The translations under genes and the position numbers were made by a program. A stretch of 64,000 nucleotides of DNA from CAWCBG01 sp963793845 (GTDB taxonomy: Bacteria > Acidobacteriota > Terriglobia > Terriglobales > Acidobacteriaceae): contig CAWCBG010000014.1 of NCBI GenBank assembly GCA_963793845.1, positions 310,001 through 374,000 on the forward strand. The letters are read 5' to 3'. Positions 7,990 to 16,299 of the stretch are shown here, in pieces (positions within the stretch are counted from its first letter, which is position 1; each line of letters begins with the position of its first letter). The notes under the pieces are model-generated. The model made no database searches. It was not told the origin of the DNA and was given only the letters and a program-made list of their open reading frames with translations.

Positions 7990-10200
7990 ATGGCAACCAC
8001 CAAAGCAGAGCCTAAAATCACCGTCGCGCCCGCCGCCGCAGACGTCACCACGCAGAAATACGAAGGGCTCACCTCTCAGCAACTCATCGAGATGTACCGG
8101 CTGATGTTCCTGTCGCGACGGGTCGATGATCGCGAGATCATGCTCAAGCGCCAGCAGAAGATCTTCTTCCAGATTTCTGGCGCCGGACACGAGGCGTTGC
8201 TGGTTGCCGCGGGCATGCTGCTGAAGCCGAGTCACGACTGGTTCTATCCGTACTATCGCGACCGAGCGCTGTGCCTGGCTTTGGGTATGACGCCACTGGA
8301 GCAACTTCTCGGCGGCGTGGGTGCCGCCGACGATCCCAACTCCGGTGGCCGCCAGATGCCGTCGCACTGGGGACACAAAGGCCTCAACATCGTCACCCAG
8401 TCGTCGCCAACCGGTACCCAGCTTCTGCAGGCCGTCGGTTGTGCCGAGGCCGGCCGCTACTTCGCTCGCCATCCCGAGGCGGCTGAGAAGGCCAACGGCG
8501 ATTACCGCGAGTTCAAAGATGTGCGCTTCCATGCCGACGAAGTGGTCTACACTTCCTGCGGTGACGGCACCACCAGCGAAGGCGAGTTCTGGGAGTCATT
8601 GAACTCGGCCGCGAACCTCAAGTTGCCGCTGCTGTTCGTCGTCGAAGACAACGAGTATGCAATTTCCGTCCCGGTCGAAGTCAACACCGCTGGGGGCAAT
8701 ATCAGCCGTCTGGTAAGCGGCTTCCCCAACTTCCACTTCGCCGAAGTCGACGGCACCGATTTGCTCGCCAGTTACGCCGCCATGAAAGAGGCTATCGAAT
8801 ACGTTCGCTCCGGCAAAGGTCCGGCGTTCGTACACGGCCACGTGATCCGGCCCTATTCGCACTCGCTGTCGGACGACGAGAAGCTCTACCGTCCTGACTC
8901 GGAGCGCAAGGTCGAGGTCGCGCGCGATCCCATCACCCGCTTCGAGCTATTCCTGGTGCGCGAAGGCATCATGGACGAAGCCCAGATCGATGCTCTGAAG
9001 AAGGATGTGGAGGCCGAAGTACAGGAAGCCAGCGATCAGGCACTGGCAGCGGCGTTTCCCGCGCTCGATTCGTACAAGCAGTTCGTGTATTCGCCCGATC
9101 TCGATCCAACCTCGTCGGCTTTCGCGACGGAGCCAGAGCACGCTTCGGCCGTGAAGGGAACTCCGGCGGCTTCGAAGACGATGGCCGATCTGATCAACGC
9201 GTGTCTCAAGGACGAGATGAAGCGCGATCCGCGCATCGTGATGTTCGGCGAAGATGTTGCCGATTGCAGCCGCGAAGAGTACCTGAAAGAGAAGCTGGTC
9301 AAAGGGAAGGGCGGCGTCTTCAAACTCACGGCAGGCCTGCAGAGCGAGTACGGCAGCGATCGCGTCTTCAATTCGCCGCTGGCTGAGGCGAACATCGTCG
9401 GCCGTGCCGTCGGCCTGGCGACGCGCGGGCTCAAGCCGGTAGTCGAGATCCAGTTCTTCGACTACATCTGGCCCGCCATGCATCAGCTGCGGAATGAGCT
9501 GCCGTTGATCCGCTGGCGCTCCAACAACGCGTTCTCGTCCCCGGCCGTGGTGCGCGTCGCCATCGGCGGCTATCTCACCGGAGGCGCTATCTACCACTCG
9601 CAGTGCGGCGAGAGCATTTTCACGCACATTCCAGGACTGCGTGTAGTGTTCCCGTCAAGCGCGCTGGATGCCAACGGCCTGCTGCGCACGGCCATACGTT
9701 GTGACGATCCCGTCCTCTTCCTGGAACACAAGCGCCTGTACCGCGAGACCTACGGACGCTCACCCTATCCCGGGCCGGACTACATGGTCCCCTTCGGCAA
9801 AGCCAAGACGGTGCGACCCGGTACCGACCTCACCGTCGTCACCTACGGCGCTGTGGTTCCGCGCGCGCTACAGGCGGCGCAGCGTGCCGAGCGCGAGAAC
9901 GGACTCAGCGTGGAGCTGATCGATCTCCGCACCTTGAGCCCCTATGACTGGGAGGCGATCGCGACTTCGGTCACCAAGACCAGTCGCGTGCTCGTGGCTC
10001 ACGAAGACGTGCTGAGTTGGGGCTACGGCGCTGAAATCGCCGCCCGGATTGCCGATGAGCTGTTCGACGAGCTCGATGCGCCGGTGAAGCGCGTTGCTGC
10101 CGAGGACACCTTCGTTGCCTATCAGCCGCTTCTGGAGGACGAGATTCTGCCGCAGTCCGAGGATTTGTACAAGGCGATGGTGGAGTTGGGAAGCTACTAG
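7990..10200 (+). CDS. 2-oxoacid dehydrogenase E1 component, alpha and beta subunits fused
   Basis: The 736-residue protein is a thiamine-diphosphate enzyme that decarboxylates a 2-oxoacid and passes the acyl group to lipoyl E2. Residues about 25-330 are the alpha part, with the ThDP motif CGDGTTSEGEFWES near residue 190 and the paired Asn about 30 residues later. Residues about 390-736 are the beta part, with FGEDVAD, the LAEANIVG active-site glutamate region and the C-terminal transketolase fold. Branched-chain and pyruvate E1 enzymes are usually two genes; single-chain fusions like this occur in Bacteroidetes and Acidobacteria. No E2 or E3 gene lies beside it, so the exact substrate (branched-chain oxoacid or pyruvate) cannot be assigned. 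Confidence 0.9.
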   Translation: MATTKAEPKITVAPAAADVTTQKYEGLTSQQLIEMYRLMFLSRRVDDREIMLKRQQKIFFQISGAGHEALLVAAGMLLKPSHDWFYPYYRDRALCLALGMTPLEQLLGGVGAADDPNSGGRQMPSHWGHKGLNIVTQSSPTGTQLLQAVGCAEAGRYFARHPEAAEKANGDYREFKDVRFHADEVVYTSCGDGTTSEGEFWESLNSAANLKLPLLFVVEDNEYAISVPVEVNTAGGNISRLVSGFPNFHFAEVDGTDLLASYAAMKEAIEYVRSGKGPAFVHGHVIRPYSHSLSDDEKLYRPDSERKVEVARDPITRFELFLVREGIMDEAQIDALKKDVEAEVQEASDQALAAAFPALDSYKQFVYSPDLDPTSSAFATEPEHASAVKGTPAASKTMADLINACLKDEMKRDPRIVMFGEDVADCSREEYLKEKLVKGKGGVFKLTAGLQSEYGSDRVFNSPLAEANIVGRAVGLATRGLKPVVEIQFFDYIWPAMHQLRNELPLIRWRSNNAFSSPAVVRVAIGGYLTGGAIYHSQCGESIFTHIPGLRVVFPSSALDANGLLRTAIRCDDPVLFLEHKRLYRETYGRSPYPGPDYMVPFGKAKTVRPGTDLTVVTYGAVVPRALQAAQRAERENGLSVELIDLRTLSPYDWEAIATSVTKTSRVLVAHEDVLSWGYGAEIAARIADELFDELDAPVKRVAAEDTFVAYQPLLEDEILPQSEDLYKAMVELGSY

Positions 10201-10263
10201 CGAGCTGACTGCCGCGAAATAAACCCAAACGCTTAGGTTTAGTAGTATGATCAGCAGAGGCCG

Positions 10264-10509
10264 ATGCCAACAGTCCTCAGGGTCTTGGGCTTAAGGGTTG
10301 TGATTTATCCGAATGATCATCGCCCTGCTCATGTCCACGTCATTGGTGGCGGGTCCGAGTCGGTGTGGGATCTGAACTGCCCCCTGGGGCCGGCCAGCTT
10401 GCGGGAGAATTACGGTTTCTCCAGACCAGACATGATTCGAATCCGAGGCCAACTAAGCAGCGTGCAACAGTTGTGCGCGGAGTGGGAGAGAATTCATGGA
10501 GAGTCATGA
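10264..10509 (+). CDS. DUF4160 family protein
   Basis: The protein has 81 residues beginning MPTVLRVLGLRVV, with the HRPAHVHV segment (residues 20-27) that typifies DUF4160. Family members are small cytosolic proteins, very often encoded directly before a DUF2442 protein, as here. The two genes overlap by 14 bp and are surely co-translated. Genomic pairing of this kind has prompted the suggestion of a toxin-antitoxin-like module, but the biochemical role is unknown. Confidence 0.8.
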   Translation: MPTVLRVLGLRVVIYPNDHRPAHVHVIGGGSESVWDLNCPLGPASLRENYGFSRPDMIRIRGQLSSVQQLCAEWERIHGES

Positions 10510-10909
10510 CGAATTTGAGCGCGCCAATCAACGAGGGAAGAAACTCAAGGAGATGTGGCCAACCGCCGTGGAAGCTCACTACTCTCCCCGGGTTGGGCGC
10601 ATTGTAGTCCGGCTGAATTCGGGACTTGAACTGGCTTTTCCGCCCCATTACGCGCAGGGTCTTGAAAGGGCGACCGCGGCGCAGCTTAGAACGATCGAGA
10701 TCACGCCATCGGGGCTCGGTATTCACTTTCCAAAGTTGGATGCTGACCTCTACCTGCCGGCGTTGATCGAAGGATTTTTCGGCTCCAAAAAGTGGATGGC
10801 AGCCCGGCTCGGTGAGGCCGGAGGAAGATCGACCAGCAGGGCGAAGAAAATGGCTGCCCGTTCCAACGGGAAATTGGGTGGACGGCCACGAAAAGCAGCA
10901 ATCGGTTAG
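10496..10909 (+). CDS. DUF2442 family protein with AT-hook-like tail
   Basis: The 137-residue protein has the DUF2442 core at about residues 18-95: a two-strand start VEAHYSPR-GRIVVRLNSG, then FPPHYAQGL, then the HFPKLDADLYLPALIEGFFG end. Beyond the core is a basic tail of about 35 residues ending in GGRPRKA, which resembles an AT-hook (core GRP flanked by basic residues). The tail suggests DNA binding, for example autoregulation. The gene starts inside the DUF4160 gene. Confidence 0.8.
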   Translation: MESHDEFERANQRGKKLKEMWPTAVEAHYSPRVGRIVVRLNSGLELAFPPHYAQGLERATAAQLRTIEITPSGLGIHFPKLDADLYLPALIEGFFGSKKWMAARLGEAGGRSTSRAKKMAARSNGKLGGRPRKAAIG

Positions 10910-10931
10910 CTTGGGGCTGGAAGCAAGCCCC

Positions 10932-12294
10932 TCATTCTGCCGGCACGTCGAACTGCACCAATTCTGCCTTGAAGCCACGCGTCTTCCATGCGCCGTAGGC
11001 AACCCCTAGAAACATCCAGATAGAGCCGGCAATCATTGCCGGACGCGACAGGTGCCACCACAGCGCGGCGCAGATCACGAAGCCCAGCACAGGCACAACC
11101 AGGTGAGTGAAGCTGCGCTCCGCGCCGCGAATGAAGTAGTGCGTCAGCGAGGCGAGATTGACGCCCATGAAGGCAATGAGAGCGCCATAGTTCAGGAGTT
11201 CCGCGGCACGATCGTAATTGCGAATAAAGAACGCTCCAACCAATGCGATCGCGCCAACGATCAGCACGTTGTTCCGCGGAATGCGAGTCCTGGCATCAAC
11301 CGCTCCGAAGATTGACTTCGGAATCGCGTTGCTTCGGCCCATGCCGTAAAGCAGTCGCGCCGCTCCCAGTTGCGCGCCCATGCCTGAGCCAACGGTAGCC
11401 ACAAACAGCGTCAGCGTAATCGCCAGCGAGAGAGCAGTGCCTCCGGCAATCGCAGCCACATGGGCGAAGGCGCGCTCTGCTTCGGTCTCCGAGAAGCCGT
11501 AGCCCGGATGCAACAACTGCGCGGAATACACCTCCGCTGAGGCCAGCAGCCCAGTGACGACGCAGACCAGCACCGTCGCCAGCAGGATATTGCGCCGGGG
11601 GTTGTGCACCTCTTCCGACAAGGTGGAAATGCCGTCGAAGCCGATATAGGTCAGCACCGCCAGCGAAGTTCCGTGCAGAATCACGGTGCGATTGAAAGCG
11701 GCCGGGTTGTAGAACGGCCGAATGAAGAACGCCGCATCATGCGGCCCGTGATGAAACAGGAAGCGCCAGGTGACGAGGAAGAACGCGACGATTACCACTC
11801 CCATCACGGCGCAAAGAGCCTTGTTGATGCGCGCCGAGGTCTCGACACCTCGGAGATTCAGCGACCGTAAACAGGCTGGCAAAGATGATGAACCAGAAGC
11901 TCGGCGATACGTCGGGCAGGAAGTCGAGCATCGCCTTGCCACACCAGATGGTGCAGATCAGGGGATTGATGATGTAATCCATGGTCATGCTCCAGCCGGT
12001 GACAAAGCCGAGCGCAGGATGGATCTCGCGGCCCACATAGGTATAAGCCGAGCCGGCGCTCGGATAAACGCGCGCCATGCGGCCATAGCTGATCGCCGTG
12101 AACACCATCGCCAGCATGCCGACCAGGATGCAGGTGACCACCTGACCCTTGCTGGCGTTGGCGTAGACGCCGAAGCCGGGCATGGGCGCGGTGGGCTGAA
12201 TGACGATGATGCCGTATAGCACCAGGTCCCACAGCCCCAGTGCGCGCTTCAGCGATGGAGCCGAGACTCTGTTGTCCGCCGGAACCGTAGCCAT
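10932..12294 (-). CDS. APC-family amino acid permease, split by a one-base insertion
   Basis: The N-terminal part (12294 down to about 11863) and the C-terminal part (to 10932) together make an APC-superfamily permease of about 450 residues and roughly 12 membrane segments. The first helix region LGLWDLVLYGIIVIQPTAP and the following SYGRMARVYPSAGSAYTY are typical of amino acid/polyamine antiporter-type members. The two parts are in different frames. Deleting one base at 11862 joins LFTV to LNLRGVETSARIN, which is the normal family sequence. GTG at 12303 is an alternative start three codons upstream. The transported substrate is unknown. Confidence 0.85.
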
Positions 12295-12482
12295 AGAACA
12301 CACCCTGTGCGTATGCGACGTCGATCATTGTAGGGGAGGAACGGTGCGCTGAACAGGCTGACCGGTGCCGCGCGATCGCGAAGAGCAACGATTGCCGTCA
12401 TTTGTTATGTTCTATGGGTGTATGAACCTCGCTACTGAATTTCGCATCGATATTGAACATACCGATTGATCGAGGGGACCTC

Positions 12483-13365
12483 ATGAAAGCTGCGTTCATT
12501 GGATTAGGAAACATGGGATCGCACATGGCGCGCCACGTGCTTAGTGCGGGCCACGACGTCACGGTTTGGAACCGAACCTCCGCCAAGGGAGAGCCCTTGC
12601 GCTCGCTGGGAGCGAAGGTGGCGGCGTCACCTTCCGAAGCCGCCCGCAAGGTCGGAAGCGGTCATCACCATGCTGGCGGACGACTCGGCTGTGGAATCGG
12701 CCGTGCTGGATACTGGCGGGCTGATCCACACGCTGCCCGAAGGGGCGATCCATATTTCCATGAGCACCATCAGCGTCGCGCTCTCGAAGAAGTTGGCGGA
12801 GGAGCATGCCAAACGCAAGCAACTCTACATTGCGGCGCCGGTTTTTGGACGTCCGGAAGCCGCGGAAGCGGGTAAGTTGTTCGTGGTCGCAGCCGGACCT
12901 ACCGATGCAATCGCACGTGCCATGCCTCTGCTGGAGGCGCTCAGCCAGCGCGTGTTCGTCTTTGGCGATAAGCCTGAGATGGCCAACGCTGTGAAGCTAA
13001 GCGGTAACTTTCTAATTTCGTCAGTGATCGAATCCTTGGGCGAGGCGGTCGCGCTGACCCGCAAGTACGGCATCGATCCCCACGAATATATAGACTTTCT
13101 TACCAGCACCCTCTTTGCGGCGCCTGTCTATAAGACCTACGGTGGTCTCATTGCCGACCAGAAGTATCAACCGGCGGGATTCAAGATGCGCCTCGGGCTC
13201 AAAGACATCCGGCTGGCCATTGCCGCAGCCGAAGCCGTCGACGTAGCCTTGCCCTTCGCCAGCGTGGTACACGACCATGCACTCACCGCCATCGCGCGTG
13301 GCATGGCCGATCTCGACTGGAGCGCCACGGCCAAGTTAGCCGCCGAGAACGCCGGCCTCAGTTGA
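12483..13365 (+). CDS. NAD(P)-dependent beta-hydroxyacid dehydrogenase, split by a one-base insertion
   Basis: The protein belongs to the 3-hydroxyisobutyrate/6-phosphogluconate dehydrogenase-like family. It starts with the Rossmann motif IGLGNMGSHMA (residues 5-15). The later part has the substrate-binding region and the conserved lysine helix NAVKLSGNFL. The frame breaks near 12650. Removing one G makes SEAARK-SEAVITMLADD continuous and gives 293 residues, the usual size. The start is the ATG at 12483 after a GAGGGG Shine-Dalgarno sequence. Family members act on 3-hydroxyisobutyrate, tartronate semialdehyde or succinic semialdehyde; the sequence alone does not decide. Confidence 0.85.
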
Positions 13366-13429
13366 CGGTTAATTAAATCTCGCAGTCCAACACTGCTTTA
13401 ATGTAGTAGTATCTTGGCCGAGGACTGCT

Positions 13430-13873
13430 TTGGCTCAAAATTCTACCAAGTCGCAGGAGCGCCTGGCGCTGAGCACCTACGTCAGGCTGAACCGGGCCGC
13501 CAATGCGGCGCGTAACCATGCCTCGCGAAGCTTGAGCGACAGCCTTACGCTCACGCAATTCGCTGTCCTGGAAGCCCTCTATCATCTGGGGCCCATGTCC
13601 CTCTCCGACATTGCCGGGAAAATTCTGACCACCGGCGGTAACTTGACCATGGTGGTCGGGAACCTCGAAAAGCAAGGCCTGGCGCAAAGACAGCGTTCGC
13701 CCGAGGACGGTCGAGTCCTCATCGTCGCGCTCACCGCCAAGGGCAAAGCGCTGATGCGCGAAGTCTTTCCCCTGCATGCAGCCGCTATCACTGACTTCCT
13801 CTCGGCGCTGAGCCCCAAAGAACAGCGCCGCCTCAGCGATCTCTGCCGCAAGTTAGGGAAACAAAAGAGCTAG
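13430..13873 (+). CDS. MarR-family transcriptional regulator
   Basis: The protein has 147 residues with a winged helix. LTQFAVLEALYHLGPMSL is the dimer-helix/DNA-reading start, followed by the recognition helix around residues 65-80 and the wing QRSPEDGRVLIVALTAKG. The start shown is TTG at 13430. The gene is directly followed by a pirin gene on the same strand, an arrangement seen where a MarR repressor controls an oxidative or electrophile response. A perfect 14-bp palindrome lies between the two genes and is a candidate operator. Confidence 0.85.
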   Translation: MAQNSTKSQERLALSTYVRLNRAANAARNHASRSLSDSLTLTQFAVLEALYHLGPMSLSDIAGKILTTGGNLTMVVGNLEKQGLAQRQRSPEDGRVLIVALTAKGKALMREVFPLHAAAITDFLSALSPKEQRRLSDLCRKLGKQKS

Positions 13874-13944
13874 AGCATGTTCCATGCTTTACTTCGGGCC
13901 CGCGAGGACCGCCGCGTCTCTCTTCTGCAGCAGCCTGAATCTTC

Positions 13945-13958
13945 CTTTAACGTTAAAG
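13945..13958. promoter_or_regulatory. Candidate MarR operator upstream of pirin
   Basis: CTTTAACGTTAAAG is a perfect 14-bp palindrome 26 bp before the pirin start and 72 bp after the MarR gene. MarR dimers bind AT-rich palindromes of this size. A related half site, CTTTAA, occurs just before the MarR start (near 13396), so autoregulation is possible. The assignment is inference. Confidence 0.45.
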
Positions 13959-13983
13959 CATCTTATGTGAGGGAGATGAGATT

Positions 13984-14688
13984 ATGATTACGATCCGGCC
14001 TTCGGAAGAGCGCGGCCATGCCAATCATGGCTGGCTGGACACACACTTCACTTTTTCTTTTGCTGACTACTACGATCCCAAGCACATGGGGTTCCGCGAC
14101 TTGCGGGTGATCAATGAGGACGTCATTCAGGGTGGCACTGGGTTTGGCCGTCATCCTCACCGCGACATGGAGATCATCACCTACATCGTGGAGGGCGAAC
14201 TGAATCACCGCGACAGCATGGGACGGGAGGCGACGATCCGGCAAAACGACGTTCAGCGTATGTCGGCTGGAACCGGCATTCTGCATAGCGAATACAACCA
14301 GTCACAGAAGCCGGTACACCTGCTGCAAATCTGGATCATGCCGGAGGCGGAAGGCTTGAAGCCCAGCTATGAAGACCGAACCATTCCCGCCGAAGACAAG
14401 CTGAATCAGTTGCGGCTGATTGCCTCGCATGACGGACGCGAGGGCTCGACTCGCATCAACCAGGACGCCAGCATCTATGCGTCGCTGCTCGACAGCGGTA
14501 AGAGTCTCGAATTGCCGCTGAAGAAGGGCCGCCATGCGTGGGTACAACTGGTGCGCGGCGAAGTGGAAGTGAACGGCACCCGGCTCGGCAAAGGCGACGG
14601 CGCCGCCATCAGCGGGGAGACAAAGGTAAACCTGGCGAGCGTCAGCGGAAACGGCCACGCTGAGTTTCTGCTGTTCGATCTGGCGTAG
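13984..14688 (+). CDS. Pirin-family cupin protein (quercetinase-like)
   Basis: The 234-residue bicupin has the pirin metal-site signature GFGRHPHRDMEIITYIVEGE (residues about 53-72), with His-His-Glu ligands, and later MSAGTGILHSEYN completing the site. It resembles E. coli YhhW, which can open quercetin, though the natural substrate is usually unknown. The C-terminal half is a degenerate cupin. An SD-like GAGGGAGAT lies just upstream. The preceding MarR gene probably regulates it. Confidence 0.88.
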   Translation: MITIRPSEERGHANHGWLDTHFTFSFADYYDPKHMGFRDLRVINEDVIQGGTGFGRHPHRDMEIITYIVEGELNHRDSMGREATIRQNDVQRMSAGTGILHSEYNQSQKPVHLLQIWIMPEAEGLKPSYEDRTIPAEDKLNQLRLIASHDGREGSTRINQDASIYASLLDSGKSLELPLKKGRHAWVQLVRGEVEVNGTRLGKGDGAAISGETKVNLASVSGNGHAEFLLFDLA

Positions 14689-14748
14689 CCGGAACCGCAA
14701 CGGTTGGAGAGGCGCGAGCCTGAGGAGGCAGCGGCTCGCGCCTTGCTT

Positions 14749-15249
14749 CTATTTCCCAGAGACGAGCGATTTGGCAAAGCCGTCGTAGAGAGGCTCGAAG
14801 GTTGCCGCATCGGCTTCCGGAGCGATTCCGGTAAGCTCGATCTTCGCATCCTTCTTCCCGCGGAAGAAGTACTGATCGCGGACAAATTGCTGCCCTGAGG
14901 CACTCTTGATCTTCCACACCACCTTGTAACCCTTGACGCCGGAGGCGGTGGTAAACGCTTCTTTCGAAACCATTGCCCGTTCCGGAGTTGCGCCCTTAGT
15001 CGACTGGTTCACCCAGGTATCGAACGCCACTTCCGATTCCGCTACTTCGGGATGAAAACTCGCGTCACGGTTACTCGTACTCACCAGCCAGTCCAGTTCC
15101 TTCGGGGGTGCACCTTTGCGCGCTCCCTTGGTCCAGCCATCGCCGTAAGTGAACGAAAAAATGCCCGGCACATCATATTGATTTTGTGCCACAACCGCAG
15201 CGGGCGCGAACAAGCTGAGCACAAGAAGGACAAAGAGAATTTGTTTCAA
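14749..15249 (-). CDS. Hypothetical exported protein
   Basis: The 166-residue protein has a clear signal peptide (LKQILFVLLVLSLFAPAAVVAQ) and a mature part of alternating strands ending near FEPLYDGFAKSLVSGK. The organisation is reminiscent of PsbP-like small secreted domains, but I cannot name a family. I chose the TTG start at 15249 because GGAG sits 8 nt upstream and the signal peptide begins there. The frame is open further upstream but loses coding character. Confidence 0.65.
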   Translation of the reverse strand: MKQILFVLLVLSLFAPAAVVAQNQYDVPGIFSFTYGDGWTKGARKGAPPKELDWLVSTSNRDASFHPEVAESEVAFDTWVNQSTKGATPERAMVSKEAFTTASGVKGYKVVWKIKSASGQQFVRDQYFFRGKKDAKIELTGIAPEADAATFEPLYDGFAKSLVSGK

Positions 15250-15438
15250 TGTGAAGTCTCCGTCAAGCGTGGGAATTGCCGCATTTTCCTCCCTTTGACG
15301 CAACTCATGTTCGATTACGTGGCCGCATTTTGCTCGGGAGGGTGCGGGTCGCGAATAAATGAGGCATAAGAATTGTACACCGCTGAACCTCCGCGACATC
15401 GCCGCGAGCCCGCCAGTCGGTTTTGATAACATCGCGTC

Positions 15439-16185
15439 GTGCCACGGCATTCCTCTGACGCGAGAGCGACCACCCCGAAAGTCCGATCCTGGGTGGTCGA
15501 TATGTTTCGCAGCCGTGGGATCGCCGGAGCCCTGCGGTATTACGGCACAGCGACACTCGATCTGTTCCGCGACCTGAGTCCGAGGCGCCGCAAGTCGCGC
15601 TACGGCGACATCGGCTATGACTTCGATCATGGCGTCGATACCACCTGGGCAACTGTAGGGTTACGCACGCGGTTGCGCGAACTGCTCTCAGGAGGCCAAT
15701 ATCAGGCGTCAGAGCCGGACCTTTTTCACGAGATGCTGCGGGCCCTCCCGAAGCCGGTCGATGGCTTTACCTTTGTTGATCTGGGGTCGGGGAAGGGCCG
15801 TGCCCTGCTGATGGCTTCCAACTATCCGTTCCGGCGCGTTCTTGGCGTGGAACTTCTGTCCGAACTGAACGACATTGCTGTCAGCAATATTTCGACGTAT
15901 CGCAACCCTGGGCAGAAATGCTTCAACATTGAATCTCGGGTGGGCGATGTCCGGGATCTTGTATTTCCATCGGAACCCACCGTGCTGTACATGTTCAATC
16001 CGTTCCTTGAGCACGTCCTGCGCGCTGTGCTGTCGAACCTGCGAGCTTCTCTCCTGAAAACTCCGCGCGACATGTACGTCATCTATCACAATCCGGTGGG
16101 CGAGAATATTTTCCGCGACCGGAGGTGGCTGTGTGAGCTAACGCGGACCCCGCAATACGCCATTTATCAGGCGAATTGCGAATAG
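15439..16185 (+). CDS. Class I SAM-dependent methyltransferase
   Basis: The 248-residue protein has the class I methyltransferase motif I FVDLGSGKGRALLMAS at about residues 112-127, followed by the acidic end of strand beta-2 (GVELL). Strand beta-4 is TVLYMFNPF, with N-P-F in the post-IV position as in some N- or O-methyltransferases. The start is a GTG. The N-terminal 90 residues are helical and presumably bind the acceptor, which is unknown. It is divergent from the exported protein gene. Confidence 0.8.
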   Translation: MPRHSSDARATTPKVRSWVVDMFRSRGIAGALRYYGTATLDLFRDLSPRRRKSRYGDIGYDFDHGVDTTWATVGLRTRLRELLSGGQYQASEPDLFHEMLRALPKPVDGFTFVDLGSGKGRALLMASNYPFRRVLGVELLSELNDIAVSNISTYRNPGQKCFNIESRVGDVRDLVFPSEPTVLYMFNPFLEHVLRAVLSNLRASLLKTPRDMYVIYHNPVGENIFRDRRWLCELTRTPQYAIYQANCE

Positions 16186-16299
16186 GCACAATATTCCTGT
16201 CTCAGAGGCGGTGCTGTGATTCGCTTCTGATCGCCCGGAATCAGGAATGCGCCCCGTGGTAGCGAGACACATTCCTTTAATGTTGAACTGAAGTTCAGT

